Source: Phaseolus vulgaris
Lineage: Eukaryota; Streptophyta; Magnoliopsida; Fabales; Fabaceae
Assembly: GCF_000499845.2 (NCBI RefSeq)
Contig: NC_023753.2
Span: forward strand, 9,873,791-9,937,790
Reading direction: 5' to 3'
DNA length: 64,000 bases
Shown: piece after piece, positions 12,233 to 23,705 of the stretch
How positions within the stretch are numbered: position 1 is the first letter of the stretch
Layout: the number at the start of each line of letters is the position of its first letter
Made by a program: the position numbers and the translations under genes
The notes under the pieces: generated by a model
What the model was told of the DNA's origin: nothing
Seen by the model: the letters and a program-made list of their open reading frames with translations, nothing else
The model's database searches: none

Positions 12233-13685
12233 GGGTAAATTCTCTATCTAGCATCATTTATACTTTTATTTCCCTAACTAGCACTCTTTTGTTTTTATTT
12301 CCCTATCTAGCACTCTTTTGTTTTTATTTCCCTATCTAGCACCATTTCAAAAATAAATTAAAAATAATAAATTAATTTTTTTTTATAATTTTAATTTTGA
12401 ATGCATTAAAAAATAAATATTTTAATGTTTAAAATAGTTAGAAATATAATTAATGAATAAAGAAATGTGTTTTTACAAAAAAAAAAAAAAAATTTAAAAT
12501 GTTTAGTTTAAAAATTATTTTTCTAAGAATGAATAAAATAAAAAATTAAACTCTACAACAACATAAAAGTTGAATATATAAACATAAATTAGTATTTATT
12601 TTTATTATTATTGATGATGTAATTATGTTAATTTCAAGTAAAAAATACAGGACATAATTATAAAAAAACAAAGTTAAATAAGGACTGATATGAACATAAA
12701 AGAACAACATGATCCAAAAAAGAATGTTCATATTGTCAAACACCAAAACACACATAAAGAATATGTCCCAACATTACTGGATTGTGCACTTCTCGTCATT
12801 AATTATGTTTCATTTCGCACAAACTATTTAATGTACCATTGAAGAAAATATTAAATGAATTATAATCTTTCATTTATTTTCATTTTTATGATCAACATAT
12901 ACTTATTTAGTATCGCCTTATATCTCTTATATTTATCTTATTTGGATTTATTTTTATATCTTTTATCTTTATCTTAATTTGTTTTGCCTTTGTTTTATAT
13001 CTTTTATGTTTTTAGTAATTATTATTTTTCTACCATTCCTTTTTTTTTTATTGTTGCTGTTTTTATTTTCTAGACTTTTTTTTTCATTTTTTGCTTCTCA
13101 TTTTTAAGCATTAAGTGTAACATTTGCATTAGTTTTTTTTTAAAATTTTGCATTTAGGATAGACACTTCAATATTACTTGTGTATCCACTATTAATTAAT
13201 ACTACTTGACTTTGGTTTTTTTGTAATTATGTCATGTATTTTTTACTTGAAATTAACATGATTACATCATCAATAATAATAAAAATAAATAGTAATTTAT
13301 GTTTATAGATTCAACTTTTATGTTGTTGTAGGGTTTAATTTTTTATTTTCTTCATTCTTAACAAAAATAATTTTAAACTAAACATTTTAATTTTTTTATT
13401 TTATTTTATAAAAAACTCATTTCTTTATTCATTAATTATATTTCTAACTATTTTAAACATTAAAAATATTTATTTTTTAATGCATTCAAAATTAAAATTA
13501 TCAAAAAATAAATAAATTATTATTTATTTATTTATTTTTGAAATAGTGCTAGATAGGGAAATAAAAAATAAAAGGGTGCTAGATAGGGAAATAAAAACAA
13601 AAGGGTGTTAAATAGGGAAATAAAAACAAAAGGGTGCTAGTTAGGGAAATAAAAGTCTAAATGGTGCTAGATAGGGAATTTATCC
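12233..13685. mobile_element. Non-autonomous Mutator-like element (long-TIR)
   Basis: A 1453-bp element flanked by a perfect 9-bp direct repeat CATAGGGGT at 12224-12232 and 13686-13694. Its ends are inverted repeats (GGGTAAATTCTCTATCTAGC against GGATAAATTCCCTATCTAGC), and the arms can be followed to about 12675 on the left and 13207 on the right, some 450-480 bp each. Near each tip lies a tandem array of 3-4 copies of a ~29-bp unit containing CCCTATCTAGCAC. A 9-bp duplication with long TIRs is the hallmark of Mutator-like elements. The unique centre is only about 530 bp, T-rich, with no transposase frame, so mobility would need a transposase from elsewhere. Confidence 0.88.
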
Positions 13686-13694
13686 CATAGGGGT

Positions 13695-15606
13695 AGGTTT
13701 TTTTAGTAGCAATAAAAAATAAATAAATGTGAATCACTTTAGAAGTGATTCAGTCTTTATAGAGAGAAAGAAACCTTAATCTCCCAAAAACATGAACTCC
13801 AAAAAACCCTTCATCTAACAACACACGAATCCCTAACAAATCTCAGAAACCACTCACATAGCTACCCAACAAGGCAGTTTAATCAAACCATCTTCATACA
13901 AACCAAATGGTCAATACACCAATCTGAATACGAGAAGAAAACAGAGTGTAACTTGTAAGTTAGTCAATACCATACATTTAACTAAATCACAACAAACATT
14001 TTCACATTATCGACCGCTTTCCATTTGAAAATAATATTGTTCCTGTGCTTCCAAATTTTACTAACTACTGCAATCAAGAGGGGTAGGGTGATGCTCACAT
14101 CTTTTTCGTAAAAAAATTTACAAGATATTCTTAGTATTTTTTATTTAAATAGTAGTTAACATGACTTCAACGGGAAATTAAAAGTGAAATAAGGTATAGT
14201 GTAGTTTTGTCCAGAGAGAGGGAACATGTATTTTTAATATATGAAAGGAGAATTTAATACATCTTTTAGAAATAAAGTTAATTTACCCTTAAACATTATG
14301 ATATTTTTAAATTAAATGAATGATCTAAGTATATTCAGTTTTACTTTAATACTTTACAGGCAGATTTATTTTAAGCCGAGCCGAGCCGAATCCAATTTGT
14401 TTCTTAACAGAGGAGTAGGAGCAATATTAAAAATCCAAAAATGGTTAGTAAAGGTAAATTTAGAATACAACCCAACTTATTTTAATTTTAAAGTCCTCCC
14501 TTGACGGGTTTTACCGTTCACTCCAACTTAAGTCTTAGGGCAGCTTTATTAAACAAAATAATAATAATTTTAAGATGTACAAAATGTGGTTTACATTTTA
14601 CATATTTTATGAAAATTAAAAACAATATTTTATTTGGTAACAATTCCAAAAAACACTTTTTATTTCAAAAAAAGTAGTTGTAGTTTCTGCTTCTTTAACC
14701 TAAACAAAAACAAAATAGCTTCTCCAAATAATCAGAAATATTGGTTAAACAGTGGATTTTGACTTTTCTTCAAAAAGTTTAAACAAACACATTAAACTAG
14801 GATACCCAATTTAGAGAGTGAGACTCTGGGTATCTCACTCTTGTCAATTACTTCTTAAACATTTTCAACATTTTGCTATCTTCTTTCATTTTAATGTCTA
14901 TGACTATCTCTGCAACAAGTTAAAAAAAAATCTCTCAACTACCTTAAACTACTTTTCTTTTACCATTATTTTCTGTAACTGTTCTTTTAACTATTTATCG
15001 TTTTCCATTTTTGAACCTTATTCTAAATTAAATCTCAATGATATTTTTTTTAAAGAATTCGTTAAAATTTTAAAATAATTTTACATCACAATTTAAATCA
15101 TTCATTGTAAATTTAAAATATAATTTATATATATTCTATAATATAATTTATGAGTTAAAAATTATTTTCTAATTATATATATAAAAAATATGCTATGTGC
15201 AATTTACAATGCCAATGGTTACATATACATATGTATTTTTATAATTTTTCTTAATATTTTTGTTGATTCGTGGAAATTGAACACAAATAAAAGAGTTTTA
15301 AATAACTTACACACCATGCTAAACCAATTAAGCTAGATTCCCTTAACAACATAATTGTATGTATTAATACTGTAAATATAAATTTATTATAGACTTAAGT
15401 TTAACTAAATATACGTTTATTTTTACTGTTTGAAAAATTGATAATATTATATTTTTAAAAAATAATAGTTATGCCCTATTATTATTATTATTTATACCTA
15501 TATATAAAGGAAATTTTATTTTATTCCAATTTTATCTTTATATTTTATTTTATTATTTTAAAAATATATCAGAGGAGATATTTGTAATATTTTGAGCAGT
15601 TTTAAT
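13695..15606. other. AT-rich intergenic DNA
   Basis: No supported gene. Short open frames such as 14818-15078 show no domain and lie in low-complexity AT-rich sequence. A tiny GCCGA triplet repeat lies near 14375. Confidence 0.55.
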
Positions 15607-15803
15607 TGTAGGAACTAATTGGAGGAAATAAGAGAAGACAAAAGGTTGTAGCAACTGATTGAAAGTAATTACACAAACTTGCAAAACTAATCTTATTCAT
15701 TTTGATTCACTCAATCATATATATAATAATTACAATTACTGGAAGCTATAAACTAGGAATACTAACATGGCCTGTAAATTGACCATTAATGCAATATAAC
15801 GGT
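15607..15803 (-). repeat. 3' LTR of RT-less copia element
   Basis: About 197 bp, starting TGTAGGAACTAATTGG on the plus strand and matching 18302-18495 almost throughout. It contains the end of the pol reading frame (stop at 15746). It carries six or seven extra bases near 15765 relative to the other LTR. Confidence 0.85.
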
Positions 15804-17077
15804 TCTGATTCTGCAAGAAAAGCAAAGTGAACCAAATCTCCATTGTCATCAACTTCATCATCAAGATTTACTTCGCAATCTTGAAGATGTACAGGTTGTC
15901 GTTGTTGCCTTCTTGGTCGCTCCATCACAGTTGCAATTGGAGTTGCAACTTCAGGTTGAATTACAACTTCAGGTTGAACTGTAGGTGCTTCAAGAGTGAC
16001 TCTATCTTCCACATCATCGTTCAAAACGTAAATATATCGTTTTTTCGAATCCATTTCAGTTGTTGCATTCCATTGCCATTCCTCATCTTCGACAAATGTA
16101 ACATCACGACTAACAATCACCTTCTTTGTCATTGGATTGTACAATTTGTATCCCCCATGCTTATATCCAATGAAAATGGTCTTCACTGCCTTATCATCCA
16201 ACTTTGATCTTGTTGCATTGGGAACATGAGCATAAGTAATTGACCCAAATACCTTCAAGTGTTGCACATTGGGTTTGATTCCACTCCATGCCTCAATCGG
16301 AGTTGTGTTAGGAACACTCCGAGTGGGTGATCTGTTTATCAAATATACCGCACATGTTACGGCCTCAGCCCAAAAATAATTTTGCATACCTTTCGCTTTA
16401 AGCATGCTCCTCGCCATGTCCATGATTGTTCTATTCTTTCTCTCAGCAACTCCGTTGTGTTGAGGTGTGTAGGGGCAAGTTATGTTATGTTGCAACCCAA
16501 GTTCTTCACAGTGTCTCTTGAATTCATTAGACTTGTATTCACCTCCTCCATCACTACGCACCATCTTAATTTGTCTACCACTCTCTCTTTCAACAAATGC
16601 TTTAAATATTTTAAAGCAGTGGAATACCTCATCCTTGCTTTTCAATACATAAATCCAAGTTTTCCTTGAAAAATCATCAATAAAGGTTAAAAAATACTTA
16701 TTACCTCCAACTGATAATATGTTCATCGGGCCACAAACATCTGTATGAACAAGCCCCAAAGGAAATTTTGCACGCCAAGGCTCCTTAACAAATGGTGTCC
16801 TGTTATTCTTTCCAAAAATGCAAGCCTCGCACAATTGATCAGGGTGATGAATATGGGGTAAACCATTCACTAAGTTTCTTTTGGAAAGATTTTCCAAACT
16901 CTGAAAATTTAAGTGCCCAAAGCGTAAATGCCATAACCACGATTCATTATTCACTATTGCATTCAAGCACTTGAAATCACCCATTTGAATATCTACCGGA
17001 AACATGCAGTTTTTTGATAAAAAGGTTTTAAGAATCAAATTACCTTTTTTTATCAAAAATTGATAATTTATTTTCAA
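15746..17077 (-). pseudogene. copia pol remnant: integrase without RT
   Basis: 443 codons. The N-terminal part is the GAG-pre-integrase zinc region (WHLRFGHL ... CEACIFGK), then the integrase core with the LVHTDVCGP, FIDDFSRKTWIY and RSDGGGEYKSNEF motifs carrying the DDE acidic residues, then YTPQHNGVAERKNRT and the post-integrase FIGYKHGGYKLYNP box. After the acidic linker (DDEVDDNGDLVHFAF) the frame ends within the 3' LTR, so RT and RNase H are missing. It connects to the upstream gag-protease frame through a shift in an A-run at 17045-17055, where the two frames overlap. Confidence 0.88.
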
Positions 17078-18274
17078 CTATGTGCATCTCATAACCCTTC
17101 TCAGCTAGTTGTCCCATACTCAACAAATTACTTTTCATATCAGGTACATAGAAAACATCATAGATGTACCTGTGATCACCATTCTTCAATGTGATAAGAA
17201 TTCGCCCTTTTCCAGTCACCGGAACGAACCTGCCATCACCGAATTTCACTTTTGTGCGAAATGAGTCATCCAAATCTGCAAACAACTCCTTCTGACCACA
17301 CATATGATTTGTGCAACCTGTATCCAAATACCAAGTCTGATTGTTTGGGGTTTCATTTGATGTGGCTATCATTAGTACTGTATGATCCTCTTCATCTTGT
17401 ACGTGATTATTGTCTTGAGCACAATTGGCAGCTTGATTATCACCTTTTGATCTGCACTCATTTGCATAATGGCCACGTTTATGACAATTATAACACTCAA
17501 TATTTGATTTATTATAAATGCCTTCTCGTCCTCCGCGACCACATTCCCCGAGCCAAGCGCCTCCATGATTCTTGCCACCACGATCTTTGCTGAAATAGCT
17601 ACCATGTTTATGATAGGAGCTACCAATTGAGGCTTGTGCTTGTAAAGCCTGTTCAATTGGTTTTTCAATCTTATTGTCATTCATCCGCTGCTCATGCGCT
17701 CGTAGAGAACCAGACAATAACCTTACTGTCATTTTTGAAATGTCATTGGCCTCTTCAATTGCGGCAACAACATGTTCAAATCTGGGAGTTAAAGACCTCA
17801 AAATCTTTTCCACCTTTGTCTGCTCCGAAAGTGTTTCACCATTGGTCTTCATTTGATTTGTCAAGGCAATAACTTTATTTATATAGACATGAATAGTCTC
17901 TGTGGTTTCCATCTGCAAAACAGTTCATATTGACGTCTTAGGGTTTGAAGATGCACCCTCTTAATCTTATCATCACCTTTATAATTGGTTGACAAAATTG
18001 TCCAAGCCTCACTGGCAGTTGTTGCTCTTTCTATCTGCTCAAACGTCTCGTCATTCATTCCTTGATGAATGAGATACAAAGCCTTATTGTCCTTCTTTTT
18101 CTGGTCACGATGCGCTACTCGTTGCGCCTCAGTTGCATTAACAACTAATGCAGACACTCCACTTTCAACGACATCCCATAACTCATGATAATCAAACAAA
18201 ACTCTCATTTGCACACACCACCGATTGTAATTTTTTCCATCAAGGATAGAGACTGATAATTGGGTAGAGTTCAT
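17040..18274 (-). pseudogene. copia gag-protease remnant
   Basis: Two overlapping frames. The first (18274-17879) begins MNSTQLSVSILDGKNYNRW, a copia gag start, and breaks in a T-run near 17920. The second (17918-17040) continues gag, with a CCHC zinc knuckle CYNCHKRGHYANEC (residues 142-155 of that frame) and the aspartic protease site WYLDTGCTNHM near residue 196. It ends at an A-run shift near 17045. The start ATG lies just inside the primer-binding site. Two frameshifts make it unlikely to yield a full polyprotein. Confidence 0.87.
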
Positions 18275-18282
18275 AATAACAG

Positions 18283-18299
18283 ACTAGCTCTTGATACCA
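18283..18299 (-). promoter_or_regulatory. Primer-binding site of RT-less copia element
   Basis: The minus strand reads TGGTATCAAGAGC two bases inside the 5' LTR end CTACA, close to the complement of the initiator tRNA-Met 3' end (TGGTATCAGAGC). This fixes the element's orientation as minus. Confidence 0.85.
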
Positions 18300-18301
18300 G
18301 T

Positions 18302-18495
18302 TGTAGAAACTAATTGGAGGAAATAAGAGAAGACAAAAGGTTGTAGCAACTGATTGAAAGTAATTACACAAACAAAATTGCAAACTAATGTTATTCATTT
18401 TGATTCACTCAATCATATGTATAATAATTACAATTACTGGAAGCTATAAACTAGGAATACTACCTGTAAATTGACCATTAATGCAATATAACGGT
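18302..18495 (-). repeat. 5' LTR of RT-less copia element
   Basis: About 194 bp, near-identical to 15607-15803. It ends CTACA next to the primer-binding site. The match to the other LTR runs to ATAACGGT at 18495. Confidence 0.85.
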
Positions 18496-21384
18496 AAAAT
18501 AGTTTAAGGGTAATAAAATCTGAATTAATAATAATAAAATCTGAATAATAACCAACATTAATTTCATATCTCAAAAGGATAACAGAAGAGATAACACTGT
18601 TTTTAAATTCAAAACTAAACATTGCAAAGTGAGGTTTGCTAAGCAGCATTGCATAATTGTATATTTTTCTCCTAGCAAACATCTTTTCCGTTTTCTATTT
18701 TCATATTCAAAATTCAAAATATGAGAAGTCGTAGAAACCAACCAGTAAGTGTTGTTTTTCAATTATAAAGTAGAATATGAAAATGCAATGTCTGAATTTA
18801 CCTTTTCTTTTTTATTCATTTATGCATGTTTTTGGCATTGTATGACAATATTGTTATTATTCTGCTGACACAAATAACGCCATAAAATACACACACGAAG
18901 ATAACAATTTAATCAAATTTATAACATAACTATTAAAGAAAACAAAAACAAAACAGAATAGTAAGATTTTGTTCATTGAATACAAAATTGAAAGAGAAAA
19001 AAATGTATAAGATAAAAGTGCGCCGATGGGAGTGAGAGGGGTTAGTCTATGAGAAAAAGAGGACTTAGGGAGAAAAGGAGAGACGCGTTAGTCTATTAGC
19101 GAAAGGAGTGAGAAAATGAATTGCGAGAGGTTAGAACAAACAAGCGAAACACTTAAGTTTTGAGATTTGATTGAGATGATTAAGAATAAAAAGGTGATGG
19201 TGATGGAGGATATGGAGGGGAAGTGGTTGACGATGGTGATAAAGGATAAGAACGATTTGACTAAGTCTTTCTGCGAGTCCAAGATAAAGAAAAGAGAAAC
19301 ATATTTCATTATATTTTATTTTTTTGCATATAATATTTTTCATGATTAATGTTGATTGAACCATTGAGAATGAATTTTTGGTTTATTGCTTAATAATGTC
19401 ACATGGGTTACAATGATAAAAATAAAAAATACTGATACGTCAACACTCTCCCCGCTAGTTATTATAAAACTGGTGTACTATTAGCTAATAAAATAGTTTA
19501 ATGATATCTTTAAGATAAATAACTGTAAAAAATAAAAATCAACAAATATATGACCGTTTATAGTTGGTTGGTGGGGTGAATTATTTTTAGCTTATCAATA
19601 CATATATATTATTTATTCTTATCTCAATTCTGAAATGCTTCATAGATTCGTGGAATTTGGAATTATGGATCGGAATATAAATTACCCTAATTAAGGTGGA
19701 AAAGGAGACAAACAATGGAGAATATCGGAATTTCAGAAACGAGGAAACAAATCCCTTTCCCAGTTAGTGGCATATGTGAATCTCTGAGATGATATTACAA
19801 GTGTCTTAGTCAAATATTAAATAATTAGCATAATCATTTGGGTTAAAATTTGATTAAGACTAAGTAAGCCAATCTAATATAGTATAGGTTGTTAAAGTAT
19901 CTTAGTTGGTTTGCCTTTAATTAGATATTATGATATTTAATCCTTTTCCCGCAAAGTGATGTCTACTTTGATAATTTTAAATTTTAAATATTTCTAAATT
20001 TCATAACTAAATAATTTGTAAAGGCATAAAATAGATATTTTTACATTTTTATCAAAAATAAAATAACTAAGTTTCTGATGGATAATTTTAAGAAAATAAT
20101 TTATTTTTAAAAATAATTTAAAATGCTCTACCATAAACTATATTCTTTGAAAAAATATTTTAAAAGAAATTAAAATATTAAAATTTATGAGTGTAATTTT
20201 ACTATTTAAAATTAGATTATTTTAAGTTTCATCTAAATAAAAAGTAAGAATATGGAATTATAAATATTCTTTTCTATCTCAATTTATTTATTTTCTTTTG
20301 ATATTCTTTTTTGGGTCAACTTTGATTAGACATGTGAATTCAACTTCAATTGAAATATTATCAACTTATTAAGGTTTAGGCATCACTTATTATCTATCAT
20401 ACATCACTAATTTGATATCATTTATTGATTGATGTTTTTAAGATTCAAATATGATTATTTTTGGTCATTTTTACCAAGGTTATTTTTATTTTTTTTTAGT
20501 TGATGTCAAGATTGTTTTTGACCAAGATTAATGAGAACATGGGATTCTTTAATCACTAACATTAATTAGGGTTTCCTCAACCAATATTAATATGACTATT
20601 TTTTTTTGCATTAGATCTTTAGGATTTAATGTTTGCATTCGATAAATATTTATATGATTTTTTTTATAAGAAAGTAAAAGACATTATTTTTAAGCATTAG
20701 ATTTCAACACGTGTAAATCTTCTAATAAGATTTGATAAATAATAGAAACACATGATCTTAAGCACAACATGGTATGATTATAATATTATAAATGCTTATT
20801 TTATATTATAGAGAATATTTTTTTATGTCTATCTTTCAAGAGGATCTCATGAAGACATGTCAACATCAAGATCTCTTGAAAAAAGTACTAAAACTACTTC
20901 ACACCAATAATTTTTCTAAAAAGGACTAAATGTCAAGTTTGTGAAGACTATCAATCTTGTATGGTAATGCTTTTTACTCTAGTTTGGGTAGAAGCTATCT
21001 GACATATGTCTAATAAGTCGTGTTGTGTATCAAACTATTTCTTGAAGAAGAGATATGTATTTAATGTTACACGAACGACATTTAATGCATCTATATATTT
21101 GAATGTGGACAAACACAAACTTGAAGAAGTAGAAGACCTTTTGTGGATATCTCAATGGCTAGGAAGAATTTGCAAATGATTCTTTCTTTTCAACCTCTAT
21201 GTATAAAATATCCCTTGAAAAAGAAAGGTTGATAACTACGAAATACTCTCTTGCAATCTTCAAACAATTGTTGTATCTTAACTAAAGAACTTAGTAGCCT
21301 AAAGGAGTATTTATTTTAGGACATTGCCCTATTTTAATTAGCAATGTGGTTGATCGTTTAGATGTCATTTTTTGTAAAAACAAG
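18496..21384. other. AT-rich intergenic DNA
   Basis: No gene supported. Short frames at 19088-19349 overlap on both strands without a recognisable domain. From about 20820 the sequence is less AT-rich and may belong to a decayed repeat leading into the minisatellite, but no ends were found. Confidence 0.5.
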
Positions 21385-21615
21385 ATTGTCTTAACTAAGA
21401 GTGGTTGTGTTCAAAAGATTAATCAATCTTAGTTAAAAGTGATTGTGTTTCAAAAAATATTTAGTTTTAACTATGAGTGATTGTGTTCCAAACAATATTC
21501 GATCTTTATTAGGGGTGACTTTATTTCAGATAATACTTTGTCTTAATCAAGAGTCATTGCACTCCAAATAAAACTCATTTTTATGCAAGAAGTGATTGAA
21601 GTCTAAAGAATATTC
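21385..21615. repeat. Degenerate 38-bp minisatellite, about 6 units
   Basis: Units start near 21387, 21425, 21463, 21501, 21539 and 21577. Each follows the pattern 'tcttaactaagagtgattg' then 'tgttccaaaaaatatt' with much divergence. No coding potential. Confidence 0.75.
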
Positions 21616-22436
21616 ATCTTGTACTTTGTAGTGTTAGTCTATCAGCTGAATTTGATTGTGTTGATTAAGAATTGTACATAGTTTAAATTTTTAGATAAAT
21701 CAAAGTAAAAACCTTAATGTATTTTTTTTCTCTAATTTAATATCTTTCTATTGTATATTATTAATTTACATCTAACTAAAAAATAATTTTTTTGTTAAAA
21801 TGAGCTTTATGAAATTTTCGGACCACATACTCTTAACTTAAAGTTGCGTTTGACTGTCTTCATTATAGATTATTTTTACCAAAATTTCTTGAGAGAGCAT
21901 CTTTCAATTTTGATCACTTTTTTCAAACATTGATTTTTCAAAAAAAATTAAATAAATAATAATTCAATAATCATATATTTTTTACTTGTTTTCACATAAT
22001 TCAAATCCTTAAAACCTTTTCAACCAAGAAGTAATGTAAAAATCTAGAGTGATATTGGAACTTTTCTACAATCAAACAAATCCTTATTTATTTTTAAATA
22101 TTAATTAAATATCAATTATCAAAGTATTGTAAAAACCCTTTAAGAATTGAATATATACTATTATCAATGCCCCTTAAAAACTTAAAATCAGTAAAAAAAA
22201 AAATATAAGACAATTATGAACCTCAATTAAAGAAATCTAATTAGAATATTAAAAGAAATAATAAAAAAAACTCTGAATCAAGAAAATCACACATTAGTAC
22301 TGAATCTTTATCTAAACTCTTAACGAAAAATCAATTTAAATTCTACATATTTAAAGCTTTTAAAAATTATAAAATTTTCTTTACAAACTTAAATAAACAA
22401 ATTATATAATAAAAAAATTCTTTAACATGTGTGCAT
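21616..22436. other. AT-rich intergenic DNA
   Basis: Nothing recognisable was seen: homopolymer-rich, stops in all frames. Confidence 0.5.
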
Positions 22437-22600
22437 ATTTTTTTTATCGGTAATAAAAAATAAATTAAATATGAACTACTTGAGGATGACCTAACATTTA
22501 TACATAAACAAAACCTTTGACTTTTCTTACTAGACAAACTTCTAAATATGCTTAATAGAATACTCCTAGCTGAACTCAGAGATAATCACTTAAGGCGTCT
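22437..22600 (-). mobile_element. 5'-truncated LINE 3' end, minus strand
   Basis: On the minus strand the sequence reads 'tttatgtataa', 'cctcaagtagttc', 'tttattttttattaccgata' and an A-tail. This matches the 3' end of the LINE at 45546-46582 in order and spacing. The similarity fades beyond about 22530-22600, so the upstream limit is approximate. It is non-coding and probably an old, strongly truncated insertion. Confidence 0.6.
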
Positions 22601-23633
22601 AAGCCTACATCTAAAAAAAATACATCACGGAACCATTCTCATACAGATTTATGCATAAAACTAACCGTAAAAAAATTCCATTAAATATATTATTTTAATA
22701 TTTATTACTTAAAACATAATGTTTGTCCTCTAATAAGAAGATTCTCACGACATCACTAAAACTGTCAAACAAAATTTTATACAAACCAAAATGGGTATTT
22801 TTTTTATATAGATTAAAATCATATAAACCAAATATGTTATTATTTTATCAAGGAGTTAAGGACTCAAATATTAACTATTATTACCTTGTTTTTTCTTCCG
22901 TCTTAAATTATTCATTTATAATTAATTATTTCTCTAGAGATTTGGGATCTAATCTCCTGTAATTGATTGAGATCCACAAATTTTAATTTTTGGGTAAAAT
23001 TCCTAACATTAGAATTATAAATACTTAAAACATAACTAATCTTAAAAGAATATTTTCAAAATCTATCCAATGTATGAGTCATCACTATCTTTGTATCACA
23101 TTCAAGAATTAATGATAACTAACGACCAATAATGTTTAGCAAAATAAATTAAATTGAATTGAAATTGTAGTTTTTGTTGGTATCCACAATGATGATCCAT
23201 TTATACGACAGCTTATAGTTTGTGATATGTCGTATTTGCATGATTTGACTTTATAACATACTTTTTCATAATCTTTAATAATATAGTTGTTGAATTTCTT
23301 TTAGTTCCATGCTTGGTCTGTTTTAGATACTTATATTCACTATATATTCTCTTTATCAAATTCTTCATTAAATTTAATCACATGTCACATTACAACAATT
23401 AATGTTTATCTTTTTAACTAATCCGGTTGTTCAAACTGAGGGATCTCCATGGAATATATGATTAGATATCCCTAATCAATATTTTATTTTTTATTTATTG
23501 AAATTATGTGGTCAATTTATTTTATTTATGGCAATTATATATAAATAAACCATTCCTTTCTTAATAGTTAAGTTAATGGGACCTTTCTTTCATTAAAATT
23601 AAAATTGAATAAAATATATTAATTTTTTTTAAG
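22601..23633. other. AT-rich intergenic DNA
   Basis: The 79-codon frame at 22723-22962 shows no domain. No gene or element recognised. Confidence 0.5.
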
Positions 23634-23705
23634 TGTAACTCAACTTTATAAAATTAATTTATAAAATAAGATTTATATTCATTTATATATTTTAAAATAT
23701 TTTTA
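23634..23705 (-). repeat. Decayed TRIM-type LTR fragment
   Basis: 'aactcaactttataaaatta...ataagatttatattcatttata' parallels the LTR unit at 25505-25622 (aactcaacctcataaaaccg, gaagtttacacccatttata). Strongly diverged; assignment by alignment by eye. Confidence 0.4.

Larger units (their letters stand above)
15607..18495 (-). mobile_element. Ty1/copia retrotransposon lacking RT and RNase H
   Basis: A 2.9-kb element on the minus strand bounded by direct repeats at 15607-15803 and 18302-18495. The 5' LTR (right) is followed two bases inside by a primer-binding site matching initiator tRNA-Met. Coding order is gag, zinc knuckle, protease, integrase. After the post-integrase linker (about 15800) the frame runs straight into the 3' LTR; the reverse transcriptase and RNase H modules (normally some 1.8 kb) are absent. 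No clear 5-bp target duplication was found, so the outer boundary at the 18495 side may be off by some bases. The LTRs differ by about 3 substitutions plus small indels, indicating a fairly young insertion. Confidence 0.85.

Noticed and set aside
15827..18000. Plus-strand frames across the copia element
   Set aside because: They are antisense to the recognised gag and integrase coding and match no family.
18283..18299. tRNA-Met fragment as a gene
   Set aside because: It is a retroelement primer-binding site; only the 3'-end complement is present.
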